DNA of 64,000 nucleotides from the NCBI RefSeq assembly GCF_000014345.1, contig NC_009879.1:321001-385000 (forward strand), read 5' to 3'. Under the pieces are notes generated by a model. That model was not told the DNA's origin. It worked only from the letters and a program-made list of their open reading frames with translations, and did no database searches. Of this stretch, positions 8,882 to 17,638 are shown one piece after another. A program made the position numbers and the translations under genes. The stretch's first letter is position 1; every line of letters begins with the position of its first letter. The DNA is from Rickettsia canadensis str. McKiel (GTDB lineage: Bacteria; Pseudomonadota; Alphaproteobacteria; Rickettsiales; Rickettsiaceae).

Positions 8882-10948
8882 ATGAATAAAAAAATTATAA
8901 TTGATGCTAATTTTCCAACTGAAACAAGAGTAGTTTTATTAGGACAAAGCAACAATATAGAAGATATTGAGTTTCAAACAACTGTAAGACAACAAAATAA
9001 AGGTAATATTTATTTAGCACAAGTCACAAGAATAGAACCGTCGCTACAAGCTGTTTTTATAGAGTACGGCATGGATAAAAGTGGTTTTTTACCATTTAGT
9101 GAAATTCATCCTAACTATTACAATTTGCCTGCCTCGGAGAGAAATTTTCCGGTTAATGCTTTTCCTGAAATAGCTCTTGCAAATATTACGGTTGAAGATG
9201 ATCAAGAGAAACCGATTGCTATATATGATTCTTTAGTTGATAGTGAAGAAATTGACCTAAAAACCATAGAAGATTTAGTAGAGAGTAAATTGCAGTCAGA
9301 ACTTAATTTAGAAGGGGCTGATGATATTGAAATTATTCAAAGCGGCATCGATTCCAATATTCCACAATATAAACAATATAAAGTTCAAGAAGTAATAAGA
9401 AAAAACCAAATATTATTGGTGCAAGTTACTAAAGAAGAACGAGGAAATAAGTGTGCCGCTTTTACTACTTACATATCCTTGGCTGGTAAATATTGTGTTT
9501 TAATGCCTAATAAAGGTTCGCAAAATGGTATATCGCGTAAAATATCAAATGTAGAAGAAAGAAAAAGACTGAAAGATATTTTAAATAAAATAGTAAGTGG
9601 AAATAGTTACAGTGTCATTGTTAGAACCGCAGGTAGAGGAAGTAGCTCCTTAGATTTGAAAAAAGACTATAATTATTTAGTAAGATTATGGAATAAAATT
9701 CGTAAAAGTACTATTAAATTCCCGGCTCCGTGTTTTATTCATGAAGAAGATAGTATAATACGTAAAACCATACGTGATATGTGTGATCACAATGTTAAAG
9801 AAGTAGTTATTCAAGGACAGGAAGCTTATGATGATGCTGCAAAATTTATGCAGGATTTATTACCTTCAGAGCTTTCAAAACTTAAAGCACATAAAAATAA
9901 AACTCCTATATTTACTCAGTTTCAAGTAGAAGAACAATTAGTTAAATTATATCAGCCTGTCGTAACATTACCTTCAGGAGGATATATTGTTATTAATCCT
10001 ACGGAGGCTCTAATTTCAATTGACGTAAATTCCGGTAAATCAACTTCTGAGAAAAATATTGAAGAAACAGCACTAAAAACTAATTTAGAAGCAGCTAAAG
10101 CAGTAGCAAAGCAAGTAAAGCTTAGAGATCTATCAGGTTTGATAGTTGTTGATTTTATAGACATGAGCGAAGCAAAGAATCGGAAAATTATTGAGCGATC
10201 CTTTAAAGAATTTTTAAGTCGTGATCGCGCTCGTATACAAACAGGTAATATTAGTCAGTTTGGATTACTTGAATTTTCACGACAGAGATTGCGTTCTTCT
10301 TTCTTAGAAACTAATTCGTCAATTTGTTCTCATTGTAATGGTAAAGGAGTCATTAGAGCTAATGATGCTAATGCTATGTTAATTTTACGCACTATAGAGA
10401 ACGAAATTTTTGAAGAAAGAATTGATGTAATAAATGTTTTTACCAATATCGCTTCAGTTATTTATTTACTTAATAATAAACGTGCCGAGATAAAATTTAT
10501 TGAAGAAAAATATAATATAAAGCTTAATTTTTATTCTGATCCTAATGCTACATCAGATAGTTATTCGATTGAAAAGGTAAAATTATTGAAGAAAAATAAC
10601 AATAATGTTAATTCTGTTAAGCCGGTGATCCAAAATCATAGTGCCGATTATACTGAAGACGAACCTCAAAAAGAACAATTACGCAAGAATAAACATAAAT
10701 GGAAGACAGTTAATAATAACGTTTCAGTTGAAGAAAAGAATAAAAAACTAGAGACCAAGCAAGAAGTGGAACAATCTACACAAAATGTAGAGGTTGTAAA
10801 TGAAGAGTCACAAATTATAGAAAATGATGTAGTAACAGCAGAAGTGCCAGCAACAAAAACATTAAAGCGTAGATATCGTAATAAAAAATCCAATAAGAAA
10901 GGTGCTGCTAATACCGCCACGGATACGGCAAAGAACGCAGACTCTTGA
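8882..10948 (+). CDS. rne: Ribonuclease E/G
   Basis: Endoribonuclease for mRNA turnover and rRNA/tRNA processing. In the 688 residues, the S1 domain starts near 36 (GNIYLAQVTRIEPSLQAVFIEYG). The catalytic magnesium aspartates are D381 (SIDVNSGKST) and D424 (VVDFIDM), 43 residues apart as in E. coli RNase E. The zinc-link Cys pair is C482-S-H-C485. Relative to E. coli the catalytic residues are shifted by about 78 because of an acidic insertion in the S1 region (about 95-175). The C-terminal about 110 residues are charged, low-complexity and probably disordered (degradosome scaffold-like but short). Confidence 0.95.
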   Translation: MNKKIIIDANFPTETRVVLLGQSNNIEDIEFQTTVRQQNKGNIYLAQVTRIEPSLQAVFIEYGMDKSGFLPFSEIHPNYYNLPASERNFPVNAFPEIALANITVEDDQEKPIAIYDSLVDSEEIDLKTIEDLVESKLQSELNLEGADDIEIIQSGIDSNIPQYKQYKVQEVIRKNQILLVQVTKEERGNKCAAFTTYISLAGKYCVLMPNKGSQNGISRKISNVEERKRLKDILNKIVSGNSYSVIVRTAGRGSSSLDLKKDYNYLVRLWNKIRKSTIKFPAPCFIHEEDSIIRKTIRDMCDHNVKEVVIQGQEAYDDAAKFMQDLLPSELSKLKAHKNKTPIFTQFQVEEQLVKLYQPVVTLPSGGYIVINPTEALISIDVNSGKSTSEKNIEETALKTNLEAAKAVAKQVKLRDLSGLIVVDFIDMSEAKNRKIIERSFKEFLSRDRARIQTGNISQFGLLEFSRQRLRSSFLETNSSICSHCNGKGVIRANDANAMLILRTIENEIFEERIDVINVFTNIASVIYLLNNKRAEIKFIEEKYNIKLNFYSDPNATSDSYSIEKVKLLKKNNNNVNSVKPVIQNHSADYTEDEPQKEQLRKNKHKWKTVNNNVSVEEKNKKLETKQEVEQSTQNVEVVNEESQIIENDVVTAEVPATKTLKRRYRNKKSNKKGAANTATDTAKNADS

Positions 10949-11002
10949 TTTTACAGCTTTAATTGTTAAGGTATTGTATATGACTCGGTAAATGTTCTTT
11001 AT

Positions 11003-11118
11003 GTAATTCCCGCAGAGGCGGAAAATAACCTTAATTCAAAAATTACATATTTGAAAAATAAGTATATAAAAACAAGTTTTTTATATATTTTACTGGATTC
11101 TTGCCTCCGCGAGAATTA
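11003..11118. repeat. RPE-like element upstream of ctaA
   Basis: Outer arms GTAATTCCCGCAGAGGCGG and CCTCCGCGAGAATTA are inverted. The centre AAACAAGTTTTTTATATATTTTACTGGATTC matches the long-element family also seen at 17474, 36077, 38725 and 47434. Confidence 0.8.
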
Positions 11119-11154
11119 AATATAAAAAAACAAAAACATAAACTTTAAATAAAA

Positions 11155-12171
11155 GTGCAGCAAAGTTTAATTACAAAATGGTTGTCTATCAGTTGTATAA
11201 TGGTCATAGCGATGATTGTTATAGGAGGTATAACAAGACTTACAGGTTCTGGTTTATCTATAGTAGAGTGGCGTCCGATAACAGGTATTTTACCACCTTT
11301 GAGCTTTGAAGCTTGGCAAGTGGAGTTTGCTAAATATAAAGCTTTTCCCGAATATAATTACGTTAATTACAGAATGACTTTATCACAGTTTAAATTTATT
11401 TATCTGTTAGAGTTTATACATCGGTTACTTGGTAGAATTACAGCTTTAATATATATTGTACCTTTAATATATTTTTATTTTAAAGGCATTATAAAAAATC
11501 GTGATATTGCACCTTATATCATTGCTTTGTTGTTATTGTATGTACAAGGTTTTATGGGGTGGTATATGGTTAAAAGCGGTTTATTGAATAACCCTTCTGT
11601 GAGTCATTTACGGCTTGCTTTTCATTTAATTATCGCCGTAATTATTTATCACATACTTTTTTATCAATTAATAAAAAATCGTTGTGATATTTTGTTAATC
11701 CTGTCACAAACAGATTTAAAATTACCGTTACGATTTTCTAGTGTTGCTATTACTGTAATATACCTGCAAATTTTTTTAGGTGCTTTAGTTGCAGGGCTTG
11801 ATGCAGGGCTGATATATAATAGTTTCCCGCTAATGGGTGATAATTTTATTCCAACGGCGATAAAAGATAATTTCTTTGATCTTAAAAATTGGTATGATCC
11901 GGTTTTTATACAATGCATACATCGTTTAGGCGGTTATAGCGTATTTTTGGTTGTTATGGCTTTAGCAACTTACTTATTAAAAATAGAGCATCCGAAATTA
12001 AATAAAATAGCATATTTTCTAATTATTGCATTATTAATGCAGATATCTACCGGAATAATTACTCTTTTATATTCTGTACCTATAATCATTGCCTCTACTC
12101 ATCAATTTTTTGCAATAGTGCTTTTATCAGTAATAATTTGGTGCTATTTTTTAATAAAAACTTCTAAATGA
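11155..12171 (+). CDS. ctaA: Heme A synthase
   Basis: Inner-membrane enzyme converting heme O to heme A for cytochrome c oxidase. The 338 residues carry eight predicted helices and the conserved heme-ligand histidines in EFIHRLLGR, LAFHLII, CIHRLGGY and STHQFFA, plus the family opening GGITRLTGSGLSIVEWRP. The start is GTG at 11155 (no in-frame ATG gives a full-length N-terminus). The Shine-Dalgarno is weak. It overlaps the next gene by 4 bp, so translation is probably coupled. Confidence 0.95.
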   Translation: MQQSLITKWLSISCIMVIAMIVIGGITRLTGSGLSIVEWRPITGILPPLSFEAWQVEFAKYKAFPEYNYVNYRMTLSQFKFIYLLEFIHRLLGRITALIYIVPLIYFYFKGIIKNRDIAPYIIALLLLYVQGFMGWYMVKSGLLNNPSVSHLRLAFHLIIAVIIYHILFYQLIKNRCDILLILSQTDLKLPLRFSSVAITVIYLQIFLGALVAGLDAGLIYNSFPLMGDNFIPTAIKDNFFDLKNWYDPVFIQCIHRLGGYSVFLVVMALATYLLKIEHPKLNKIAYFLIIALLMQISTGIITLLYSVPIIIASTHQFFAIVLLSVIIWCYFLIKTSK

Positions 12172-13079
12172 TCATCGATGTTAATACTCCTATTTCTTCT
12201 AGATTAGATAAATATTTAAAACGTCTATATCCGTTATTAACTCAAGGAGTAATAGAGAAAGCATTACGTCAAAAACAAATTATCGTTAATGCTCGGAAAG
12301 CAGAAGCTAGTTTAAGAGTAATAGACGGTGATAAAATTTTTATTAGTGATAAGTTTAATTTACCTGTTAAACAACCCGAAAAATTAGTTTTTACCGATGC
12401 CGAAATTAAGCTAGCAAAGAAAATTACCACCGATTATTTGATATATGAAGATGATAATTTAATAGCTATAAATAAACCTGCAGGGCTTGCTACTCAAGGT
12501 GGTAGTAAAATCAATTTATCTATTGACTCTGCATTAAAATATTTGAATTATAAAGGTGCTGATTTTAAACTAGTACATAGGTTAGATAAAGAAACAAGCG
12601 GTTTGCTCTTAATAGCCAAAAATTATTTAAGTAGTATAAAGTTTCATGATGCTTTTAAAGATAAATTGGTTGTAAAAACATATTTTGCCGTAACCTATGG
12701 GAAGCCAATTAAAAATGTAGGCGAAGTTAGAAGTAATATAGAAAAGAGTAAGGGAAGTACACGTAAAATTACTGATATTGATAGTGAAAATGGTAAACTT
12801 GCCATTACTTATTATAAATTACTTAAATCACTTGATAATAACTTATTTTTAATTGAATTTACTCCGATTACAGGTAAAATGCATCAATTAAGGTTGCACG
12901 CTAAATTATTAGGTTGCCCGATACTTGGAGATGATAAGTATGGCAATAAAGAAATTATGCCGTATAGTCAATATATGTTCTTGCATGCTAATCATATATG
13001 TTTATCTGAAAAGGTTTTTGGTACAGAGATTAATTTAGAAGCAAAACTACCGTTTTATTTTACTAGGCGTCTTACATAA
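12168..13079 (+). CDS. rluC: RluC/RluD-family pseudouridine synthase
   Basis: Isomerises specific uridines in 23S rRNA. The 303-residue protein has an N-terminal S4 RNA-binding domain (SRLDKYLKRLYPLL ... IIVNARKAE, residues about 5-60) and the synthase domain with the catalytic aspartate D140 in HRLDKETSGLLLIAK. The substrate-loop motif ITGKMHQLRLHAKLLGCPILGDDKYG is present near 235-260. RluC versus RluD specificity cannot be decided from this sequence. The last codons (TRRLT) fall inside the left arm of a palindromic repeat, so the natural C-terminus may have been altered. Confidence 0.88.
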   Translation: MIIDVNTPISSRLDKYLKRLYPLLTQGVIEKALRQKQIIVNARKAEASLRVIDGDKIFISDKFNLPVKQPEKLVFTDAEIKLAKKITTDYLIYEDDNLIAINKPAGLATQGGSKINLSIDSALKYLNYKGADFKLVHRLDKETSGLLLIAKNYLSSIKFHDAFKDKLVVKTYFAVTYGKPIKNVGEVRSNIEKSKGSTRKITDIDSENGKLAITYYKLLKSLDNNLFLIEFTPITGKMHQLRLHAKLLGCPILGDDKYGNKEIMPYSQYMFLHANHICLSEKVFGTEINLEAKLPFYFTRRLT

Positions 13080-13213
13080 CTTGCTTCTAAAGGTCATTTG
13101 GACAATGATTGGTACACTCGAATCCTCACGTACTTTTTTTGTACGCTGTGGTTTTCTGCGTTCCGTTTCTTCTTCAAATTCCTCTGTATTAACTTCGTTA
13201 TGTAAGACGTCTA
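13064..13213. repeat. 150-bp palindromic element, distinct family
   Basis: Terminal inverted repeats TAGGCGTCTTACATAAC (13064-13080) and GTTATGTAAGACGTCTA (13197-13213) differ at one base. An inner hairpin CGTAC-T7-GTACG sits at 13129-13145. The arms and body differ from the TGTCATnC class elsewhere in the window, so this is a different repeat family. The left arm overlaps the end of the pseudouridine synthase gene. Confidence 0.75.
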
Positions 13214-13240
13214 CTGATAAGTTTGTGGAGTGTTGAAGTT

Positions 13241-14422
13241 ATGATTCGTAGATATCTTTTATTATTACTTTTTTTAATTAATAATTGCATTAATTGTTTT
13301 GCAGATATACAGCAAAGAATCAATGAGGCAGAAAAAGAATATCTAAGTAATAGATTTTTAAATGCCGTTTTTATGTTTGCTGATGATTATAAACCTTTAT
13401 TAACCGGTGCTAAAGGAATCTTTGCTTTAAATGGTGAGCAATTAAAAGCAAATGAAATGATGCCTATTGCTTCTGCTACAAAGCCTTTTACAGCGGCAGG
13501 AATCTTAAAATTACAAGAACAGGAATTATTAAATATTAACGATAAAATCTATAAATATCTTGATCCGGAAATGTGGGGTGGAAAAGTGCCGGATTGGGCA
13601 TATAAAATATCTATTCATAATTTATTAACGCATAGTAGCGGTATTGCCGAATATTTTAGTTTTGTTAAACTTGATTTTAATATGTCTAAGAAAGAAATTC
13701 ACAAGAAAATATTACAATTTGTTTCTTCTAAGCCTTTAGAAATATCTATAGGAAAAAAATTTAAATATAGTAATACTAATTTTGTTATACTTGGTATGAT
13801 TATCGAAAAAGTAGCTAAAAAAGATTTAGGTAACTTTTTTTATGATGAATTTTTTAAACCTCTTAATATGAAATCTACTAGTTTTGCTTCATATAGTGAA
13901 GCCGCTAGAATCCAAAAGAATGTTATTAGTTCTAATTATCCGGTAAGATATTTTTTAACACCCAATAATAGTAATAAGCCTATATTTACTCCTGTAACAG
14001 CTGATTTTTTAGCTGTTCCTTATGCAGATGGGGGAATAATATCGACACCAAATGATCTAGTTAAATGGTACAGGGCATTAAATGATGGGAAAATTCTTTC
14101 TAAGAAGTCATATAAACTTATGACTACTAAATATTTTTTAGCAAAAGATATAGACGGGCGTAAATCTTATATGGGTTACGGTATTTTTCTTACCGATCTT
14201 GATTCTAAGCATTTAATGATTCATTATACGGGAAAGGCACTTGGAATACAAAGTGAAGTAGGATATGTTTTGCCTAATAATCTTTACTTTGCTATACTTA
14301 GTAATACTATGATTAAAATTCCTGAAGCAGAAAAAGATAAAATTGACATGAAAAATCCTTTAAATCAGCTTGGAATAATTTATTTCAGAGATGCAATAAT
14401 AGGGGCAGCTATAAAAAATTAA
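13241..14422 (+). CDS. Serine beta-lactamase-like hydrolase (class C/EstB fold)
   Basis: Secreted or periplasmic penicillin-binding-protein-fold hydrolase. With the ATG at 13241 the 393-residue product has a clean signal peptide (IRRYLLLLLFLINNCINCFA) and a Shine-Dalgarno GGAG ten bases upstream. The in-frame TTG at 13223 is less likely. Catalytic motifs are S78-A-T-K81 (SxxK), Y176-S-N (YxN) and H328-Y-T-G (the KTG box as HxTG). Family members include esterases, D-aminopeptidases and PBP-related proteins, so antibiotic hydrolysis should not be assumed. It abuts xthA without a gap, suggesting co-transcription. Confidence 0.85.
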   Translation: MIRRYLLLLLFLINNCINCFADIQQRINEAEKEYLSNRFLNAVFMFADDYKPLLTGAKGIFALNGEQLKANEMMPIASATKPFTAAGILKLQEQELLNINDKIYKYLDPEMWGGKVPDWAYKISIHNLLTHSSGIAEYFSFVKLDFNMSKKEIHKKILQFVSSKPLEISIGKKFKYSNTNFVILGMIIEKVAKKDLGNFFYDEFFKPLNMKSTSFASYSEAARIQKNVISSNYPVRYFLTPNNSNKPIFTPVTADFLAVPYADGGIISTPNDLVKWYRALNDGKILSKKSYKLMTTKYFLAKDIDGRKSYMGYGIFLTDLDSKHLMIHYTGKALGIQSEVGYVLPNNLYFAILSNTMIKIPEAEKDKIDMKNPLNQLGIIYFRDAIIGAAIKN

Positions 14423-15244
14423 ATGAAGATAGTTACTTGGAATATTAATTCATTGCGTCTACGGATTGATTTATTAAGAAAATTAGCGCATGAACATAAG
14501 CCGGATATTATCTTGCTTCAAGAAACAAAGGTTGCTGATTCATTATTCCCTCTTGAAGTTATTAAAAATATAGGCTATGAACATATAATATATTCAGGAC
14601 AAAAATCATATAACGGTGTTGCTATTATTTCTAAATTTCCTTTGAATAATGTTTTTTCTTTGGAATTATATAATAGTGATAAAAGGCATATAGCAGCTAC
14701 TGTTAATGATATAGAAGTACATAATTTTTATGTTCCTGCCGGTGGTGATATACCTGATATAGAGATAAACTTAAAATTTAAGCATAAGCTGGAATATGTA
14801 AGGTTAATGCAGGAATGGTTAACCGTTAACCGTACTAAAAATGATAAAATTATCATTGTCGGTGATCTCAATATCGCTCCGCATGAGCATGATGTATGGT
14901 CTAGTAGGCAATTGCGAAATGTTATCAGTCATACCGATATTGAGCGCTCATTATTGGTAGGGTTACAAAACTCGTTAGGTTTTATCGACAGTAGCAGGCA
15001 TTTCATATCACTTGACGAAAAGTTCTATACTTGGTGGAGTTACAGAAATATAGATTGGAAAAAATCTAACAGAGGCAGAAGACTTGATCATATTTGGGTG
15101 AGTAATAATTTAAAAGATGCATTATTTTCTATAAATTTACTATCAGAAGCACGTGATTGGGTACCGCCGTCAGATCATGTGCCATATTTTGTGAATTTTA
15201 ATTTTGATGGTGTCATGCCACGAGCTTGTAACAGGATCCAATAA
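14423..15244 (+). CDS. xthA: Exodeoxyribonuclease III
   Basis: AP endonuclease/3'-5' exonuclease for base-excision repair. The 273-residue protein has the EEP-fold motifs: NINSLRLR at the N-terminus, the metal-binding Glu in ILLQETKV, the active-site Tyr/Asn region GQKSYNGVAIISK, GDLNIAPHEHDVW, and the catalytic SDHVPYFVNF. ATG follows directly on the stop of the upstream gene. The final residues after NFNFDG (VMPRACNRIQ) are encoded by a palindromic repeat beginning at 15211, so the C-terminus is repeat-derived. Confidence 0.93.
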   Translation: MKIVTWNINSLRLRIDLLRKLAHEHKPDIILLQETKVADSLFPLEVIKNIGYEHIIYSGQKSYNGVAIISKFPLNNVFSLELYNSDKRHIAATVNDIEVHNFYVPAGGDIPDIEINLKFKHKLEYVRLMQEWLTVNRTKNDKIIIVGDLNIAPHEHDVWSSRQLRNVISHTDIERSLLVGLQNSLGFIDSSRHFISLDEKFYTWWSYRNIDWKKSNRGRRLDHIWVSNNLKDALFSINLLSEARDWVPPSDHVPYFVNFNFDGVMPRACNRIQ

Positions 15245-15284
15245 GAAAAAGACTAGATCCCGTGATTAAGTTATAGAATGACAT
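15211..15284. repeat. RPE-like element overlapping xthA 3' end
   Basis: TGTCATGCCACGAGCTTG at the left and CCCGTGATTAAGTTATAGAATGACA at the right form degenerate inverted arms around AAGAAAAAGACTAGATC. The left 34 bases are translated as the end of xthA. Confidence 0.75.
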
Positions 15285-15311
15285 AAGACTAAAAATATTA
15301 AGGAGTAATTA

Positions 15312-16301
15312 GTGGATATTAAGTTAGGAAAATATAAGCCGATAAAGGAAGAATATATAAAAAGCTTTAAAAATATGATCCTACTGCGGCGTTTTGAAGA
15401 AAAATGTAGTCAGTTATATGGAATGGGAGAAATAGGTGGTTTTTGTCATTTATATATAGGTCAGGAAGCAGTAATTTCTGCAGTAGATATAGTTAAAAAA
15501 AAAGGTGATAGTACTATTACTAGCTATCGTGATCATGCTCATGTTATTTTAGCGGGAACTGAGCCTAAGTATGTTCTAGCCGAGCTTATGGGGCGAGCTA
15601 CAGGCTGCTCAAAAGGCAAGGGCGGTTCTATGCATTTATTTGATGTACCGAACAAATTTTATGGTGGACACGGTATAGTAGGTGCTCAAGTGCCGATAGG
15701 TACAGGGCTTGCTTTTGCTGAAAAATATAATGGTACTAATAATATTTGTTTTACTTTTTTAGGTGACGGTGCCGTTAATCAAGGTCAGGTATATGAAGCC
15801 TTTAATATGGCTGCTTTATGGGGTTTAGCAGTAGTTTATATTATTGAAAATAACGAATATTCAATGGGCACTTCCGTTGTCCGCTCAACCTTTATGCGTG
15901 ATTTATATAAGAAAGGGGAATCATTTGGGATTAAAGGATTTCAGCTAGACGGTATGAATTTTGAAGAAATGTATGATGGTACTAAACAAGCTGCAGAATA
16001 TGTTAGGGAGACTAGTCAGCCGCTGATATTAGAAGTAAAGACTTATCGTTATCGTGGGCATTCAATGTCTGATCCGGCAAAATATCGCAGCAAAGAAGAA
16101 GTTGAGCAATATAAAAAGCGTGATCCGTTAGTAATAATAAGAAAAACGATACTCGACGATAAATATGCAACCGAAGCGGATTTAAAGGAAATAGAGCAGT
16201 CGGTAAAAGAAATTTTAAAAGAAGCAGTAGAGTTTTCAGAAAATTCGCCGTTGCCTGATGAAGGTGAGTTATATACGAATATTTTTCATACCATGGTTTG
16301 A
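15312..16301 (+). CDS. pdhA: Pyruvate dehydrogenase E1 component, alpha subunit
   Basis: Thiamine-diphosphate-dependent decarboxylase subunit of the pyruvate dehydrogenase complex (pyruvate to acetyl-CoA). The 329 residues contain GGFCHLYIGQEAV, SYRDHAHVI, and the TPP motif GDGAVNQGQVYEAFNMAALWG ending in IENN. The regulatory-loop region YRYRGHSMSDPAKYR is conserved. The start is GTG at 15312, with AGGAG six bases before it (15301-15305). The last residues (HTMV) and the stop are within a palindromic repeat. pdhB follows after 128 bp. Confidence 0.96.
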   Translation: MDIKLGKYKPIKEEYIKSFKNMILLRRFEEKCSQLYGMGEIGGFCHLYIGQEAVISAVDIVKKKGDSTITSYRDHAHVILAGTEPKYVLAELMGRATGCSKGKGGSMHLFDVPNKFYGGHGIVGAQVPIGTGLAFAEKYNGTNNICFTFLGDGAVNQGQVYEAFNMAALWGLAVVYIIENNEYSMGTSVVRSTFMRDLYKKGESFGIKGFQLDGMNFEEMYDGTKQAAEYVRETSQPLILEVKTYRYRGHSMSDPAKYRSKEEVEQYKKRDPLVIIRKTILDDKYATEADLKEIEQSVKEILKEAVEFSENSPLPDEGELYTNIFHTMV

Positions 16302-16400
16302 CTACGGTATCTAGCAAAAATAAAAAAAGACTGGACCTAGCTCACAAATCGTGGGATGACCATTTGAGATTACTGGATTCACGCTTTCGCGGCAATGACA
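16286..16400. repeat. RPE-like element between pdhA and pdhB
   Basis: TCATACCATGGTTTGACTACGGTATC and CTCACAAATCGTGGGATGACC form imperfect inverted arms (16286-16360). A half-element follows, GGATTCACGCTTTCGCGGCAATGACAT (to 16400). The element supplies the final codons and the stop of pdhA. Confidence 0.8.
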
Positions 16401-16429
16401 TCGCACATTTAACTTAAATAAGAAGAAAA

Positions 16430-17416
16430 ATGCAAATAACGGTACGTGAAGCATTGCGTGATGCGATGCAAGAAGAGATGATACGAGACGATAAAGTTTT
16501 TATCATGGGTGAGGAAGTTGCAGAATATCAAGGAGCTTATAAGGTAACTCAAGGATTGCTTGAGCAATTTGGTCCTAAAAGAGTAATTGATACGCCAATA
16601 ACGGAGTATGGTTTTGCAGGACTTGCAGTTGGAGCAGCTCTTGCAGGACTTCGTCCAATCGTGGAGTTTATGACCTTTAACTTTGCTATGCAAGCTATGG
16701 ATCATATAGTTAATTCAGCTGCAAAAACTCATTATATGTCAGGTGGGCAGGTAAAATGTCCAATAGTATTTAGAGGACCAAACGGGGCAGCAAGTAGAGT
16801 AGCAGCACAGCATAGCCAAAATTATACAGCTTGTTATTCCCATATTCCAGGGTTAAAAGTAGTAGCTCCTTATAATGCAGAAGATCATAAAGGACTTATG
16901 ATTACAGCTATTAGAGATGATAATCCAATTATTTTTTTGGAAAACGAGATTTTATATGGTCATAGTTTTGATGTACCGGAAGAAACAATTGAGCCTATTC
17001 CTTTCGGTAAAGCAAAAACTTTAATAGAGGGTAATAGTGTCACTATAGTCACTTTTTCAATTCAAGTAAAACTTGCCCTAGATGCTGCAAATGTTTTACA
17101 GAATGATAATAATATTGACTGTGAGGTTATTGATCTGCGTACTATTAAGCCTCTTGATACTCAGACAATAATAGAATCAGTGAAAAAAACTAACCGTTTG
17201 GTTGTAGTAGAAGAAGGTTGGTTTTTTGCAGGTGTTGGAGCAAGTATAGCCTCTATAGTTATGAAAGAAGCATTTGATTATTTAGATGCTCCGATAGAGA
17301 TTGTCAGCGGCAAAGATGTCCCTCTTCCTTATGCCGTTAATTTAGAAAAATTAGCTCTGCCTAGCGAGAGTGATATAATAGAAGCCGTTAAGAAAGTTTG
17401 TTATTATAGTGTTTAG
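16430..17416 (+). CDS. pdhB: Pyruvate dehydrogenase E1 component, beta subunit
   Basis: Partner of PdhA, forming the alpha2beta2 E1 of the alphaproteobacterial/mitochondrial type. The 328 residues begin directly at the catalytic domain ([15 protein letters not shown]), so the N-terminal lipoyl domain found in many free-living alphaproteobacterial PdhB proteins is absent. [34 protein letters not shown] and the C-terminal transketolase domain ([16 protein letters not shown]) are present. E2 (pdhC) is not in the window. Confidence 0.96.
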   Translation: MQITVREALRDAMQEEMIRDDKVFIMGEEVAEYQGAYKVTQGLLEQFGPKRVIDTPITEYGFAGLAVGAALAGLRPIVEFMTFNFAMQAMDHIVNSAAKTHYMSGGQVKCPIVFRGPNGAASRVAAQHSQNYTACYSHIPGLKVVAPYNAEDHKGLMITAIRDDNPIIFLENEILYGHSFDVPEETIEPIPFGKAKTLIEGNSVTIVTFSIQVKLALDAANVLQNDNNIDCEVIDLRTIKPLDTQTIIESVKKTNRLVVVEEGWFFAGVGASIASIVMKEAFDYLDAPIEIVSGKDVPLPYAVNLEKLALPSESDIIEAVKKVCYYSV

Positions 17417-17473
17417 GTTTTACCATTGTATTTGTGTTATTCTTAGCTAACGTTGTTATTGCATGGCTATAAT

Positions 17474-17593
17474 GTTATTCCCACGAAAATAACCTTAGTA
17501 CAGGTACAAAATTGCATATTAATTGATAAAATAAACCTAAAAAACAAGTTTTTTATAGGTTGTATTGGATTCCCGCCTACGCGGGAATGACAT
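17474..17593. repeat. RPE-like long element after pdhB
   Basis: Outer arms GTTATTCCCACGAAAAT / GCCTACGCGGGAATGACAT. The inner self-complementary core AACCTAAAAAAC / GTTTTTTATAGGTT is shared with other copies at 36077 and 38725. Confidence 0.85.
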
Positions 17594-17638
17594 CAGGATC
17601 ACTGCAACAAGGGGTTGCTTTTAGCTAGGAGCGACCTT

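Noticed and set aside
13223..13240. TTG start for the beta-lactamase-like gene
   Set aside because: The ATG at 13241 has a correctly spaced GGAG and begins directly with a signal peptide.
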